A DNA stretch of 64,000 nt from Phascolarctos cinereus (Eukaryota > Chordata > Mammalia > Diprotodontia > Phascolarctidae), in NCBI RefSeq assembly GCF_002099425.1, contig NW_018344289.1:310001-374000 (forward strand). Reading direction: 5' to 3'. The notes beneath the pieces were generated by a model. The model did no database searches and was not told where the DNA came from. It saw nothing but the letters and a program-made list of their open reading frames with translations. Made by a program: the position numbers and the translations under genes. This document shows positions 46,210-58,180 of the stretch, piece by piece; the first letter of the stretch is position 1, and the number at the start of each line of letters is the position of its first letter.

Positions 46210-46429
46210 ATTCTAGAATCAGGATTTAGTTATCTACTCTAAACTGACTCTTAACTGGATATGTAATTTTATCAGTGTGTGGGTGTCCATGTGAGGAACT
46301 TTCTCATCTGTTACTTTAAATCTTAGAAATTTGTCAGAGACCCTGGGAAGTTTAAAGTTCCTTTTCCAGGCTTACAGAGTAGGGCACTGAACCCAGGTCC
46401 TGCTGACTTTTTTTTCTTTTTTTCTTTTT
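46210..46429. other. Unassigned, possible MIR-like trace
   Basis: 46330-46411 (gaccctgggaagtttaaagt, ctgaacccaggtcctgctga) weakly resembles a MIR core; otherwise nothing recognised. Confidence 0.3.
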
Positions 46430-46622
46430 TTATGATTTTTTTTTAATACAAAGTATTTTTTAGTTTTCAACATTTACTTCCACAAGATTCTGAGTTCCAA
46501 ATTTTCAACCAATCTCACCCCTCCCCCACCCCAAGATGGCATGCATTCTGAGTAGCCATTCCTCTAATCTGCCCTCCCTTCTAACTCTCCCTACCTCTTA
46601 TCTTCTTCCCTTTCACTTTTCA
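46430..46622 (-). mobile_element. HAL-5: 3' end of a half-L1, reverse
   Basis: A T-run is followed by tagttttcaacatttacttc, cacaagattctgagttccaa and ccccaagatggcatgcattc, identical in plan to the 3' ends of HAL-2 (29380-29500) and HAL-3 (55600-55700). It is truncated after about 190 bp, so it is a 5'-truncated insertion of the long-3'-end HAL class. Confidence 0.82.
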
Positions 46623-46649
46623 AAATCAACTAACAGTGGCATGGGAGAA

Positions 46650-47459
46650 ATTAAGTAAAAAATGAAAGAAAAAGAAGAAAAGTATAAAAAGATAATTAAG
46701 AGCTTGATAGAAGAGACACATAAATACTGAGGAAAAGAATACCTTAAAAACAATAAGCTAAATGGAGAAAGAGGTACAGAAACTCTCTGAAGAAAATAAT
46801 TTCTTAAAAATAAGAAATGGGCAACATTAAACTAATGACTCAATGAGACAACAAGAAACATCTAAATAGAGGGAAAAGAATGAAATAAAGGAAAATGTAA
46901 AAGATCTCACTGGAAAAACAACTGGCCTCAAAAACAGATTGAGGAAACATAATTTTAAAAATATTGAACTACCCTGAAAACCATGATAAAAGAAATAGTC
47001 TTGACTTCATGTTCTGAAAAATTATAATGAAAACTGCCCTGATTTCATGGAACTGGAGGGTAATTGAAAGAGACGTTGAAAGAATCCACCTCCTAAAAGT
47101 GGTCCAAAAATGAAAGCTCAAAGGGATGTTATAAACAAATTTCATAGCTCCCAAATAAAGGAGAACATACTTCAGGCAGCAAGAAAAAAAACATTCTAAT
47201 ACCATGGAGCCACTGCCAGGGTCACATAACATTTAGCAACTTCCATTTTAAAGGATTAGAGAGTTTGGAATATGATATTCTGGAAGACAAAGGAGGCAAG
47301 ATTAAATCCCACAATAACATCCAACAAAATGAAGTATAATCTTTCTGGGGTTGGGGGGATGAACAATAGTAAAATAGAGGACTTTGGGGCATTCCTGATG
47401 AAAGGGCCAGAATGAAATAGAAATTTTGACTTTCAAACACAAGATTCAAGAGAAGCATA
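46650..47459 (+). pseudogene. L1-G ORF1, broken
   Basis: Traces in order: coiled-coil text near 46740-46800 (KEVQKLSEEN type), the 'LTGKTTGLKNRL' stretch near 46900, the RRM start near 46950 (FKNIELP) and the C-terminal domain 47260-47459, ending in agagaagcataa. Too many indels for one frame. The 5' part of ORF1 is missing or unrecognisable. Confidence 0.65.
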
Positions 47460-47817
47460 AACAGGTAAATGTGAAAGAGAAATCATAAAGGACTCAATAA
47501 ATTTAAACTATTTACCTTTCTCTGTGAGAAGACGACACATGTATCTTCTAAGAACATTATCATTATTAGAGCAGTTAGAAATATCCCATATAGAAAGATG
47601 TGTGGTAGTGAGTTGATTGTAATGGGATGATGTAAAAAAAATGCATACATGAGAAGCTGGATGCCTTGAGAGAAAGAAGGGAGAAGAGAGAGGAAGAATG
47701 GGGTAAATTATCTTACAAAAAAAGTTTACAAAGTAGAAATTTTACAGTGGAGGGGACAATAGAACAGATGGGCAATGCTTTAAATTCATTCACAATTAAA
47801 TTGATTCAAAGAGGGAG

Positions 47818-47905
47818 TACACACACACATATACATACACACACTTATGCATATATTCATACATTTGTACATATGTACACGTATATATGCATGTATGTAT
47901 GTGAG
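47818..47905 (+). repeat. CA/CATA microsatellite in the L1-G spacer
   Basis: Imperfect acacacacatatacatacac passing into catatatgtac-type text. Confidence 0.85.
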
Positions 47906-49544
47906 CATGTATTTGGTAGTAGAAATAGGTTTAGTGCTTCATCCATTGTACCCTTGTCTGTCCTACAGATAGGGTAGACCTCTGGAGAAAACTCAATGGG
48001 AATAGAAAGGTGTATACCACTGTTCATTTGTTCATCATATGTTTACAAAAATTGGCAATGTATTAGGGCACAATAACCTCAAAACCAAATGTGAGAAAGT
48101 AGAAATATTAAATCTGCTTTTTTGAATGATAATGCATTAAAAATTACATTTCATAAAAGACCATGAAAGCATAAATTGAAAGCTAATTGGAAACTAAATA
48201 ATCTTATCTTAAGGAATGAGTAGGTCAAAGAACAAATCATATGAGCAAACAATAATTTAATTAAAAAGAATGACAAAAACGGAAGACATTTCCAAATTTG
48301 TGGGATACAACCAAAACAGTACTTAGCAAAATACTTATGTCTATAAATGTATACATCAAGAAAAGAAATAACAGATCAATGAAATGTGTATGTAACTTTA
48401 AAAAAAAACAGAAAAAATAACAAATTAATAATAAAAATGAAACATTAAAATGGAAATCCTAAGAATCAAATAAGAGATTACTAAAATTGAAAGCAAAAAT
48501 AAAAACATTGAAATAATAAATAAAACTAGTAACCCATTTTAGGGGAAAAAACAAATACAGTAGCTATACTAGATAACAATATAGTTAATTTGTTATTGTA
48601 AAAATAAAGAAAATCAAAATACTAGCACTTAAAATGAAAAAAAAAAAGGTGACTGTACTGCCAGTGAAGAGGAAATTAAAGAAATTATTAAGAGTTATTT
48701 TGCTCAATTATGTGTGAGTAAAAGTAACAATTTTAGTGAAATAGCTAAATATTTAGTGAAATAACCAAATAGTCCACAAAAATATACAATGCTTAGATTA
48801 ACAGAAGAGGAAAAATAATACTTAAATTATCCTATCTTAGAAAAAAGAAATTGAATGAGCCATAAATGAGCTCTGTAAGGAAAAAAGGAACCAATGGGAA
48901 CAAATGTTTTCACAAGTGAATTCAACCAACAAATAAGGAACTATTATTTTATAAACTATTTAAAAAATAGATAAAGAAGGAGTCCTAATAAATTTCTTTA
49001 ATGAGACCAATATAATTTTGATACCTAAACTGGAGAGCAAAACAGAGAAAGAAACCTGCAGACTGATTTCCTTAATATGAGTACAAAATATATATACTAG
49101 CAAGTACATTATAGCAATAAATCAGAGAGATCATACACTATAAGCAGATGGGATTTATAACAGGAAATTAGGACTGGTTTAATGATATGAAAGCTATCAG
49201 CAAAATTGACCACATTAATAACAAAAAGGCAAAAATTGTATGACTATATTAAGATGCAGAAAACAGTCTGAAAAAAATACAACACCCATTTCAATTTAAA
49301 ACACTAGAAATCATAGGAATAAGCAGAGCCTTTCTTATAATGGTAAGAAGTATCTATCTAAAACAAAGAGCAAATATCTGCAACAGGAATAAACTTGAAG
49401 TCTTCTGAGTAAGATCAAGAATGAAAAAAAGCATGTCTATTAATGCCAATATTATTGAATATTGCACCAGAAATGCTTACTATATCAATAGGACAAGAAA
49501 AAGAAATTGAAGAAATAAAATTAGGCCATGAGGAAACAAAACTA

Positions 49545-49558
49545 ACTCTCTGTCTCTC

Positions 49559-49600
<42 letters not shown>

Positions 49601-49611
49601 CTCTCTCTCCC
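49545..49611 (+). repeat. (CT)n microsatellite within RT codons
   Basis: About 30 CT units sit where other L1 copies read actctttgcagatgac, immediately before the FADD aspartate codons. Confidence 0.92.
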
Positions 49612-49800
49612 CGCAGATGACAAAATAGTGTACTTAAGGTATCATAGACATCCAGGAGCCAAGATGGTGGAGTAAGCAGTAAACCACTGCCATTCTTCTA
49701 TATTGACCTCTGAAAAAACCAGAAATTAACATCCCAGGAAAAATCCTGGAACAGTGGAGTCAAAAGAAAGACTTGATGAAGTAATCTTTCAGGTGGGGAA

Positions 49801-50640
49801 ACTTGGAAGATAGACAAGATATATCTGTCTTATTCAGGTCGAGGGGTAGCACATTCCAGGACAGGAAGCTTCCTAGCAAGCCAGCAACAAGCCCCACCTC
49901 AGCAAACCGGCAAGACATACTGAGCCCCAGGGTAGTGGAGAAGTTAAACACTAACACCAGGAACCCCCACATGCCTAACTGCAGCCAGGCGAACTGGCAG
50001 ACTCTAGCTTGGGGAACCACCATGAGCACAGGCCCAGCACCAGTTGGGCAGGAATCTTCCAGTAGCCAAATCTCACATTGCTTCAGAGTAATTTTAACCA
50101 GACAGGTATTCTCCAGCAACCATACCTCCAGGTACTTCAGTGTAGCCAAAAGATAGCACCCCAGTTAAAGTCTGTGAACAGTAGAGATAACAGAAGGACA
50201 GACTAGTGGCCTTTTAGCCTTTGAAACTTGGAGGATCACCAAGATAGGTAAAAAGGAGAGTCTACACCTGGAGGTATCTCATCAAGCCAGCAGCAAGCCC
50301 CACCTCAATAAACCAGTTGGAGATCCCGAGCCCCAAGACTGGTGGAGCAGGAAAATGCCCACACTAGGACCCCTGACATTCCTTAGCATAGTTAGGGGAA
50401 GTGGTGGACTCAAGCTCTGAGAACCACCATATATGCTGATGCATCACCAAGCAGGCGAGCATCCTCAAGCAGTGACCCTCCCAGGCATAGTGCAGCCCAG
50501 GGCAGGCAGGCATCTTCCAGCAGTCAACTTACACATACTTCAGCACAGTGGGCAACCTCCAGCAAACAAATGTCCCCTTAATTCAGCACAACCCTGGGTG
50601 GCAAGCATGTTTCAGCAGCTAAAATCCCCAACCCTTGCCT
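49801..50640 (+). repeat. Two tandem 5'UTR monomers of L1-H
   Basis: Matching landmarks: cttggaagatagacaagat (49801) with cttggaggatcaccaagat (50227), and ccagcaacaagccccacctc (about 49880) with ccagcagcaagccccacctc (about 50288). The period is about 410-425 bp. GC-richer than its surroundings. In other mammalian L1s such monomers carry the promoter. Confidence 0.78.
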
Positions 50641-50917
50641 CAGCACAGTTCTTTGGGCAGGAAGGTGTTCTCCAGCACCCACACGTGTTAGAGTGTAATC
50701 CCCCGGAAATGCAGAAAATCACCACCTGGCCTAAGCACATGACAGACAAAATTTACACTTCAGGTAAGCTACCAGACCGCTATAGAATCCAACCTTAAGA
50801 AACTGAGGCATCAGCATACAAAGCTGCTAGCCCCCAGCACAAGAAGATTTGGGATAGTGCCCTCTGTGCTCCAGCAGGAGAGCTCAACTTTAACAACCAG
50901 GAAATAAGCAAAAGAAA

Positions 50918-52112
50918 ATGAGAAAAAAGCAGAAAACAATACTGACCATAGAGAATTAATTTGGTGACAGGAAAGATCAAAACACAAACTCAGAAGAGGA
51001 CAACATTGTCAATATACCTATATCTAAAGCCCCAGATGGAAATATGAACTGGTGTCAAGCACAAAAATCAGTCATGGAGGAACTCAAGAAGGATTGTTAA
51101 AGTCAAATAAGAGAGATAGAAAAATTGGGAAAAGAAGTGACAGGTATGCAACAGAGAGTCAATAGCTTAGAAAAGGAAAGACAAAAATTGACTGAAGAAA
51201 ATAACTCCTTAAAAATACAATTGGCCAACTGGAAAAGGAGCTAAAAACATGTTCTAAAGAGAAGCCTTTCTTAAAGAACCAGCCCAAATGGAAAGGTAGG
51301 TACGAAAATAAACTGAAGAGATGAACTCTCTAAAAAGGTGAATTGGTCAAATGGAAAAGAAGGTACAAAAGCTAACTGAAGAAAACAATACTTTAAAAAT
51401 TAAACTTGGGCAAGTGGGAGCTTATGATTCTATGAGACATCAAGAATCAATTAAACAAAATAAAAAGAAGGAAAAAAATACAAGAAAATGTAAAATACCT
51501 CATTGGAAAAACAACTGACCTGGAAAATAGATCCAAGAGGCATAAATTTACCTGAAATCCATGATAAAACAAAAACAGAGAAACAAACAAACAAACAAAC
51601 AACAAACAGCCTAGACAGCATCCTTCAAGAAATTACCAAGGAAAACTACCCTGAGGTCTTAGAACCATAGGGTAAAATAGTAATTGAAAGTAACCACCAA
51701 TCACCTCCTAAAAGAGATCCCAAAATGAGAAGGCCAAGCCATATTATAGCCAAGTTCCAGAATTATCAGGTCAAGGAGAAAACACTGCAAGCAGCCAGGA
51801 AAAAACAAATTAAATGTCATGGAACCATAGTCACAATTATGCCAGACCTAGCAGCTTCTTTCTACATTAAAAGATTCGAAGACTTGGAATATGATATTAT
51901 GGAAGACAAAGGTGCTTGGATTACAACCAAGAATCAACTATCTAGGAAAACTATCTAGGAAAATCTTTTAGGGGCTGCAGAATACCTGCCTGCCTGGGGC
52001 TGAGCTAAACGGACATTCAAAGAAAAAGGGACTTTCAGTCATTTCTGATTTAGAAAAAAAAGGGCTGAACAGAAAATTTGATCTTCACATACAATACCTA
52101 AAGGAAGAATAA
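50918..52112 (+). pseudogene. L1-H ORF1, broken
   Basis: ATG at 50918 (MRKKQKTILTIEN). The coiled coil (51110-51430) has several repeat units of the LKIQLANWKKEL / KEVQKLTEEN type with frame shifts. The C-terminal domain 51725-51958 is open (RRPSHIIAKFQNYQVKEKTL, AARKKQIKCHG, DLAASFYIKRFEDLEYDI). The stop is at 52112. An AAACA run (51590) interrupts the RRM start. Confidence 0.78.
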
Positions 52113-52706
52113 AATGGTAAACAGGAAAGAAAAAAAATTGTTATTCAATGAGGTTAAATTGTTTGCATCCCTACATGGGAAGATGGTACTTGTAACTCTT
52201 GAGAACTGTGTCTTTATTACCACATTAAAAGGGATATACATAGACAGAGGGTGTGAGTATACATTGACTTAGCAGTGATGACAAAATAATTATTGTAAAA
52301 TGAAAAATAATGATTGTACTAGGAGAAGAGGAAAAGAGTAGGCAGAGAAGGATAAATTACATCATATGAAGAGGCAGATAGACCTATTCCACTAAAGAAA
52401 AAGAAGGGAGGGAGGCAAGCATTGTCTGAACCTTACTCTCATCAAATTTGACTCAAAGATGGAGTAATATACACACTCAGGTATAGAAATCTATCTTATG
52501 CTGCAGGAATTAGGAGATGAAAGGGGAAAGAAAAAGGAGAGGGTGGTTAGGAAGGAGGGACAAAGTAATAGAGGAAAGACAAGAGAAAAGTTAGGAGGGC
52601 TCATATAAAGGAGGGCTGATTGAGGACAGTGGTCATCAGAAGTAAAACACTAGTGAGAAGGGAAAGGGAGAAAGGAGAAAAAAGCATAAACAGATTGTAA
52701 AATATA

Positions 52707-53839
52707 ATGGAGAGAAAAAAACAGTTAGCAATCATAGCTGTGAATATGAATGGGATAAACTCTCCCATAAAACAGAAGCAGATAGCAGAATGGATTAAAA
52801 ACCAGAATCTTACAATACATTATTTACAAGAAACATATTTGAAGCAGAGAGATACACACAGAATAAAGCAAAAGTCTGGAGCAGAATATATTATGTTTCA
52901 ACTAAGATTAAAAAAAAAAGCAGGAGTAACAATCTTGATCTCAGAGAAATGAAAAGCAAAATTAGATCTAATTAAAAGAGATAGTGATGAAAAGTATGTC
53001 TTGCTAAAAGATACCATACACAGTGAAGTAATATTAATGCTAAGCATCAAGTGGTATAACACCCAAATTCTTAGAAGAGAAGTTAAGTGAGTTACAGGAA
53101 AAAAAAAAGGCAGCAACCCTATACCAGTAGGAGACCTCAACATGTCCCTTTCAGAAGCAGATAAATGAAACCACAAAATAAACAAGAAAGAAGTTAAGGA
53201 TTTGAATAGAATTTTAGAAATTTTAGATATGTAGATCTCTGGAGAAAATTGAACCTTTTTCTCAGCAATACATGGCACCTAAACAAAAATTTACAATGTA
53301 CTAGGGCATAAAAACTTCACGATCAAATGCAGAAATCTTAAATGCATACTTCTCAAATCATGATGCAATAAAAATTACATGTAATGAAGGGCCATGGAAA
53401 GATAGACTACATATTAATCACAAATTAAATAATCTAATCCTAGAGAATGAGTGGGTCAAACAAGTCATAGAAACAATTGATAACTGCATCTGGAGAATGA
53501 CAATAATGAGACAACATACCAAAACTTACGCATTACAGCCAAAGCAGTTTTAAGAGGAAATATTAGATGTCTAAATGCTTACATGGATAAAATAGAGAAA
53601 GAGGAATTCAATCAATTAGGCATGCAATAAAAAAATGAAAAAGAGAACAAATTAAAAATTACCAATTAAATGCCAAATTATAAATTCTGAAAATCAAAGG
53701 AGAGTTTAATGAAACTGAAATTAAGAAAACTATCAAACTAATAAATGAAAGTAAAACCTGATTTTATGAAAAAAATAAAATAGATTGTCCTTTGGTTAGT
53801 TTGATTTCAAAAAAAAGAAGAAAACCTTCACTAGAAAAA
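52707..53839 (+). pseudogene. L1-H ORF2 fragment (endonuclease to before RT)
   Basis: ATG 52707 opens 81 codons: MERKKQLAIIAVNMNGINSP, then IHYLQETYLKQRDTH with the catalytic Glu kept. It stops after ILISEK at 52950. The rest of the endonuclease and the linker follow in broken frames to the 3' breakpoint. Confidence 0.83.
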
Positions 53840-53974
53840 AAAACAAAACTAAGGTAAATAATCAACAAATTCAGCAAATTTGTAGGATATAGTCCACATA
53901 ACTGCATTTTTAAATACTAACAAACAAGAGATATGAAGAAAAGTGTAACTTAAAGTAACTGTAGTTATTTAAAA

Positions 53975-54130
53975 TAACTTTCTTTTTTTATAGTTTTATT
54001 TTGCTAGCATTTTCTTTGGCAAGATTGCTAATATGGACATATGTTTTGCATAACTTCACATATAAAAAATAGGAAAAATATTTGTAAATATATATAATAT
54101 ATATACATATATATATCAGCTTAATAATAA
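53975..54130 (+). repeat. L1 3'UTR fragment inside L1-G, with TATA run
   Basis: ttgctaatatggacatatgt and tttgcataacttcacatat match the 3'UTR of L1-G itself (58865-58895), but here they interrupt its RT coding region. It is therefore a short, 5'-truncated L1 insertion. A TATA run (54085-54115) forms its tail. Confidence 0.65.
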
Positions 54131-56427
54131 TGACAATGTATTATAGCTATATAGTCATAATATATAACTTAGGAATTTACCTGCCAAGACAAACTCAGAA
54201 ATTGCTATGAACACAATTACAAAATACTTTTCAGAGAAATAAAGACAGATTGGTAATTAAATAAAGACAACTAGGAAAATATCAATTACTCATAGTAAGC
54301 CAAGAAAAGAGAGTAAAAATGCCAATTCTACCTAAGTTAATTAATTATTCAATGCCATACATATAAAACTACCAAAAAATATTTTACAGAATTAAAACAA
54401 ATGTAATAAAATTCATCTGGAAGTACAAAAGGTGGAGAACATCCAGGCAATCAATTAAAACAAAATGAAGGAAGGTGGCCTAGCACTTCCAGATTTAAAA
54501 CTATTTTACAAAACTGTAATCATTAAATCAACCTGGTACTGGCTAAGCAACAGTGTAGCATATTGGTGGAATAGATTAGGTACAAAATTCCCAGAAGTAA
54601 ATGGCCATAGTGCCCTAGTTTTTGCTAGACCCAACTTTGACCAATACTGTTGGGAAAAAACAAACAAACAAACTATAAAGCAGTTTGGTAGAGTATTGGC
54701 ATAGACCAATATCTCAAACTACACAGAGAAAAGGTCAAAATGGATCAATGAGCTAGACATGAGGGGTGAAAAAATAAGTAAATGAGAGGAACATTGAAAA
54801 AAAATATTCCTATCAGATCTATGGATAAAGGAAGAGCTTATGACCAAACAAGAGGTAGAGAGCATCACAGGTTGTGAAACAGATAATGTTCATCACATAA
54901 AATAAAAATAGCTTTTTCACAAATAAAGCTTATGAGCCAAAATTGGAAGGAAAACAGAAAATTAGAAGACATTTGTCTATCAAGCTTCTCTGACAAAGGC
55001 CTGTTTTCCAAATATACAGGGAATTGATTCAAATTCATGAAATCATACAATAATAAGCCATTCTCCAGTTGATAAATGCTCAAAGGACATGAACAGCCAG
55101 TTTTTCAAATGAAACTGAAGCTATCAATAGTCACAGGAAAAATAAATCTGCATCACTATTGATTAGAGAAATGTAAATTAAAACAGTTCTGAGATACTGC
55201 CTCACATGTATCATATTGCTTAATACAACAGAAAAGGAAAATGGCAAATGCTAGAAGGCATGCCAAAAAAAATGGGACACTAATGCACTATTGGTGTAAT
55301 TGTAAACTGGTCCTACTATTTCTAGAGAACCATTTGGAACTACTTTCAAAAGGTTATAAGGATCTGTATTCACTGTAGTGGTATTCAGAAATACTACTAC
55401 AAAGTCTATATTCCAAAGAGATGGAAAAAATGGAAAATTACCTGCTTGTAATACGTATACACATGTATTTATAGTATCTTTTTTATGTGTTGGCAAAGAA
55501 CTGTGAATAATGAGAATTCCCATCAAATGCCTGCACAACTTATGACATATGATTTTTAATATTTTTAAATGTGTTTATTTTTTAATATAAATGTATTTAT
55601 TTTTAGTTTTCAATATTTACTTCCACAAGATTTTGAGTTCCAAATTTTCACCCCATCTCATACTTCCCCCTCCCCAAGATGGCATGCATTCTGAATACCC
55701 CTTCCCCTAGTCTGTCCTCTCTTCTATATCTTTCCCCCTTCTCTTATTCCTTTCCCCATCTATTTTCCTGTAGGGATGGATAGACTTCTGTACCTCATTT
55801 CCCAGTTGCATGTGAAAACTTTTTTTTTAAACATATGTTTTAAAATTTTGGGTTCCAAATTTTCTCCCTTCATCCCTCCCCACCCACCCTCATTGAAAAG
55901 GCAAGCAACTGAATATAGGTTGTACATGTGCAGTTATGCAAAACACTTCCATATACACATGTTGTGAAAAACTAACTCTATTTCCCTTAATCCTATTCTA
56001 CCCTCTCATTTATTCTATTTTTCTTTTGATCCTGTACCTTCTCAGAAATATTTGCTTCTGATTACCCACTTTCCCAATCTGCCCTCCTCTCTGTCATCCA
56101 CCTGCTTTCTTGTCCCCTTCTCCCCCTATTTTCCTGTAGGGTAAGACAGATTTCCATACCCAATTGAATAATGTGTATGTTATTCCCTCTGTAAGCTGAA
56201 TCTATGAGAATAAGATTCATTCATTTCCTCTCACCTTCCCCCGTTTTGCCTCCACTGTAAGAGCCTTTTCTTTTCTGTTTTTTGTGAGATAATTTACCCC
56301 ATTCTACCTCTCCCTTTCTTCTTCTCCTAGTATAATTCTCTCTCATCTCTTAATTGTATTGTCCAGATATGACCCGTTCATCTTCAACTCACCCTGTGCC
56401 CTCTATCTATACCTACAGACATATATC

Positions 56428-56482
56428 ATCTATACACACACACACACACACATATAGATACATACATGCATACATACATATA
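56428..56482 (+). repeat. CA/CATA microsatellite inside HAL-3
   Basis: acacacacacacaca passes into catacatacat text, at the same element position as the GATA tracts of HAL-1 and HAL-4. Confidence 0.92.
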
Positions 56483-56611
56483 ATTTTTTCCCTCCAACTA
56501 CCCTAATACTGACAAAGGTCTCATGAGTTATAAATATCATCTTTCCACTCAGGAATGTAAAGAGCTCAACCTTAATGAGTCTCTTATGCTTTCTCTTTCC
56601 TGTTTACCTCT

Positions 56612-57666
56612 TCATGTTCCCCTTGAGTCTTGTATTTGAAAGTCAAATTTTCTATTCAGCTCTGGTCTTTTCATCAAGAATGCCTGAAAGTCTTTTATTT
56701 CACTGAATGACCGTCTTTCCCCTGAAGGATTATACTTAGTTTTGCTGGGTAGGTGATTCTTGGTTGTAATCCTATCTCCTTTCACCTCCAGTCCCTTAAT
56801 GTAGAAGCTGCTCAATCTTGTGTTATCCTGATTGTGTTTCCACAATACTTAAATTGTTTCTTTCTGGCTGCTTGTAATATTTTCTCCTAGACCTTGGAAC
56901 TTTGTAATTTGGCTACAATATTCCTAGGAGTTTTACTTTGGGGATCTCTTTCATGAGGAGATCGGTGGATTCTTTCAATTTCTATTTTGTCTTCTGGTTC
57001 TAAAATATCAGGTCAGTTTTCCTTGATAATTTCTTTAAGGATGATTACTAGGCTCTTTTTTTGATCATGGCTTTCAGATAGTCCAATAATTTTTAAATTC
57101 TCTCTCCTGGACCTATTTTCCAGGTCAGTTGTTTTTCCAATGAGATATTTCACATTCTCTTCTATTTTTTCACTCTTTTGGATTTGTTTTAAAGTGTCTT
57201 GATTTCTCATAAAGTCACTAGCTTCCAATTGCTCTAATCTAATTTTTAAGGAAGTATTTTCTTCAGGAATCCTTTGGACTTCCTTTTCCATTTAGCCAAT
57301 TTTTCTTTTTAGGGTGTTTATGTCCTCTTTGGCCTTTTGGACCTCTTTAGCCATTTGGGTTAGGCTATTTTTTAAGGTGTTATTTTCTTTAGTAGTTTTT
57401 TGGGTCTCCTTTAGCAAGTTGTTGACTTGTTTTTCATGATTTTGTTGCATCATTCTCATTTCTCTTCCTAGTTTTTCTTCTACTTCTCTTACTTGCTTCT
57501 CAAAATCATTTTTGAGCTCTTCCAAGACCTGGGACTCATTCATATTTTTCTTGGAGGCTTTGGATGCAGGAGCTTTGACTTTGTTGTCTTCTGGCTATAT
57601 ATTTTGATCTTCTTTGCCATGAAAGAAAGGTAATATAGTCTGACTCTTTTTGCACTGCTTGCTAAT
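56612..57666 (-). pseudogene. HAL-3 ORF1, broken
   Basis: The expected start ATG reads ATT (57666-57664). 57543-57292 reads NESQVLEELKNDFEKQVREV and a coiled coil to LKRKIG, followed by a stop. 57291-57013 continues in the same order with MEKEVQRIPEENTSLKIRL, YLIGKTTDLENRSRRENLKI and IGLSESHDQK. 56845-56612 gives the C-terminal domain ending KFDFQIQDSRGT. Only a few breaks, so it is one of the better preserved HAL ORF1 copies. Confidence 0.84.
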
Positions 57667-57856
57667 GATCCCAGTCAATTACTTGAGTTTTAAACTCTTT
57701 GTTAAGGTAAGGGTCTGCTTCCAATGTGCAGAATGTACTGTCTCAAGCTTCTGGGATTTGTGCAGATGTTTTCAGAGATACTTGTAGGCACCCGTAAATT
57801 TTCAGTCTTGCAAGGTGGTATGATAAGGGGCGAGGTGTTTACTCCTTTCCTGGCCA

Positions 57857-58180
57857 GTGCTCTGGTCTGTTAGTGTCCACAAGCACTCCTTTCTATCCTG
57901 GAACTGTGAGGAAAGTTTCTTCTTCACAGTCACTGCAAGCTGCACCACACCAGTGCTCCTCCTTGCCCCAGGACCATTGTCCAGAACTGTTACCCAGATC
58001 CAAGCACAGTCAAAGCAAGAGATTCCTACTACAGTACTGGCAAAGAGATCCTTGCAATCCCCCTCTGATCAGTTGCTGGATTCCCCCTCAGTCTGTGGAC
58101 TGGAAGGTCAGGAAGCAGCTGCCCCACCCAGGGCCACATTCTCAGGGAACTGGATCTGTGACCCAACGCTTCTCTCTTAG
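57857..58180 (+). other. Antisense open frame in the HAL-3 5'UTR
   Basis: About 107 open codons opposite to the element, about 350-675 bp from its 5' end. It reads HKHSFLSWNCEE, TTPVLLLAPGPLSRTVTQIQ, KRSLQSPSDQLLDSPSVCGL, EGQEAAAPP, collinear and in frame with the HAL-2 and HAL-1 frames. There is no in-frame ATG at its start: the open region begins at GTG, and the upstream ATG used in HAL-2 (here near 57820) runs into a stop. Confidence 0.3.

Larger units (their letters stand above)
49651..53839 (+). mobile_element. L1-H: 5'-complete, 3'-truncated LINE-1 inserted in L1-G
   Basis: The 5' end (aggagccaagatggtggagt) is followed by a long 5'UTR with two monomers, ORF1 (50918-52112), a purine-rich spacer and ORF2 from 52707. 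It ends in an A-rich Lys tract (ttcaaaaaaaagaagaaaac, ending near 53837) in the middle of ORF2, with AATAAA-like text about 30-60 bp upstream (aaaaaaataaaatag). RT, C-terminus and 3'UTR are absent. No clear target-site duplication. Its loss of the 3' end parallels L1-B. Confidence 0.75.

Noticed and set aside
49803-50798. 117- and 121-codon sense frames and a 129-codon antisense frame in the L1-H 5'UTR
   Set aside because: Only one copy of this 5'UTR type is present, the region is GC-rich, and the frames do not continue through both monomers, so there is no support beyond chance.
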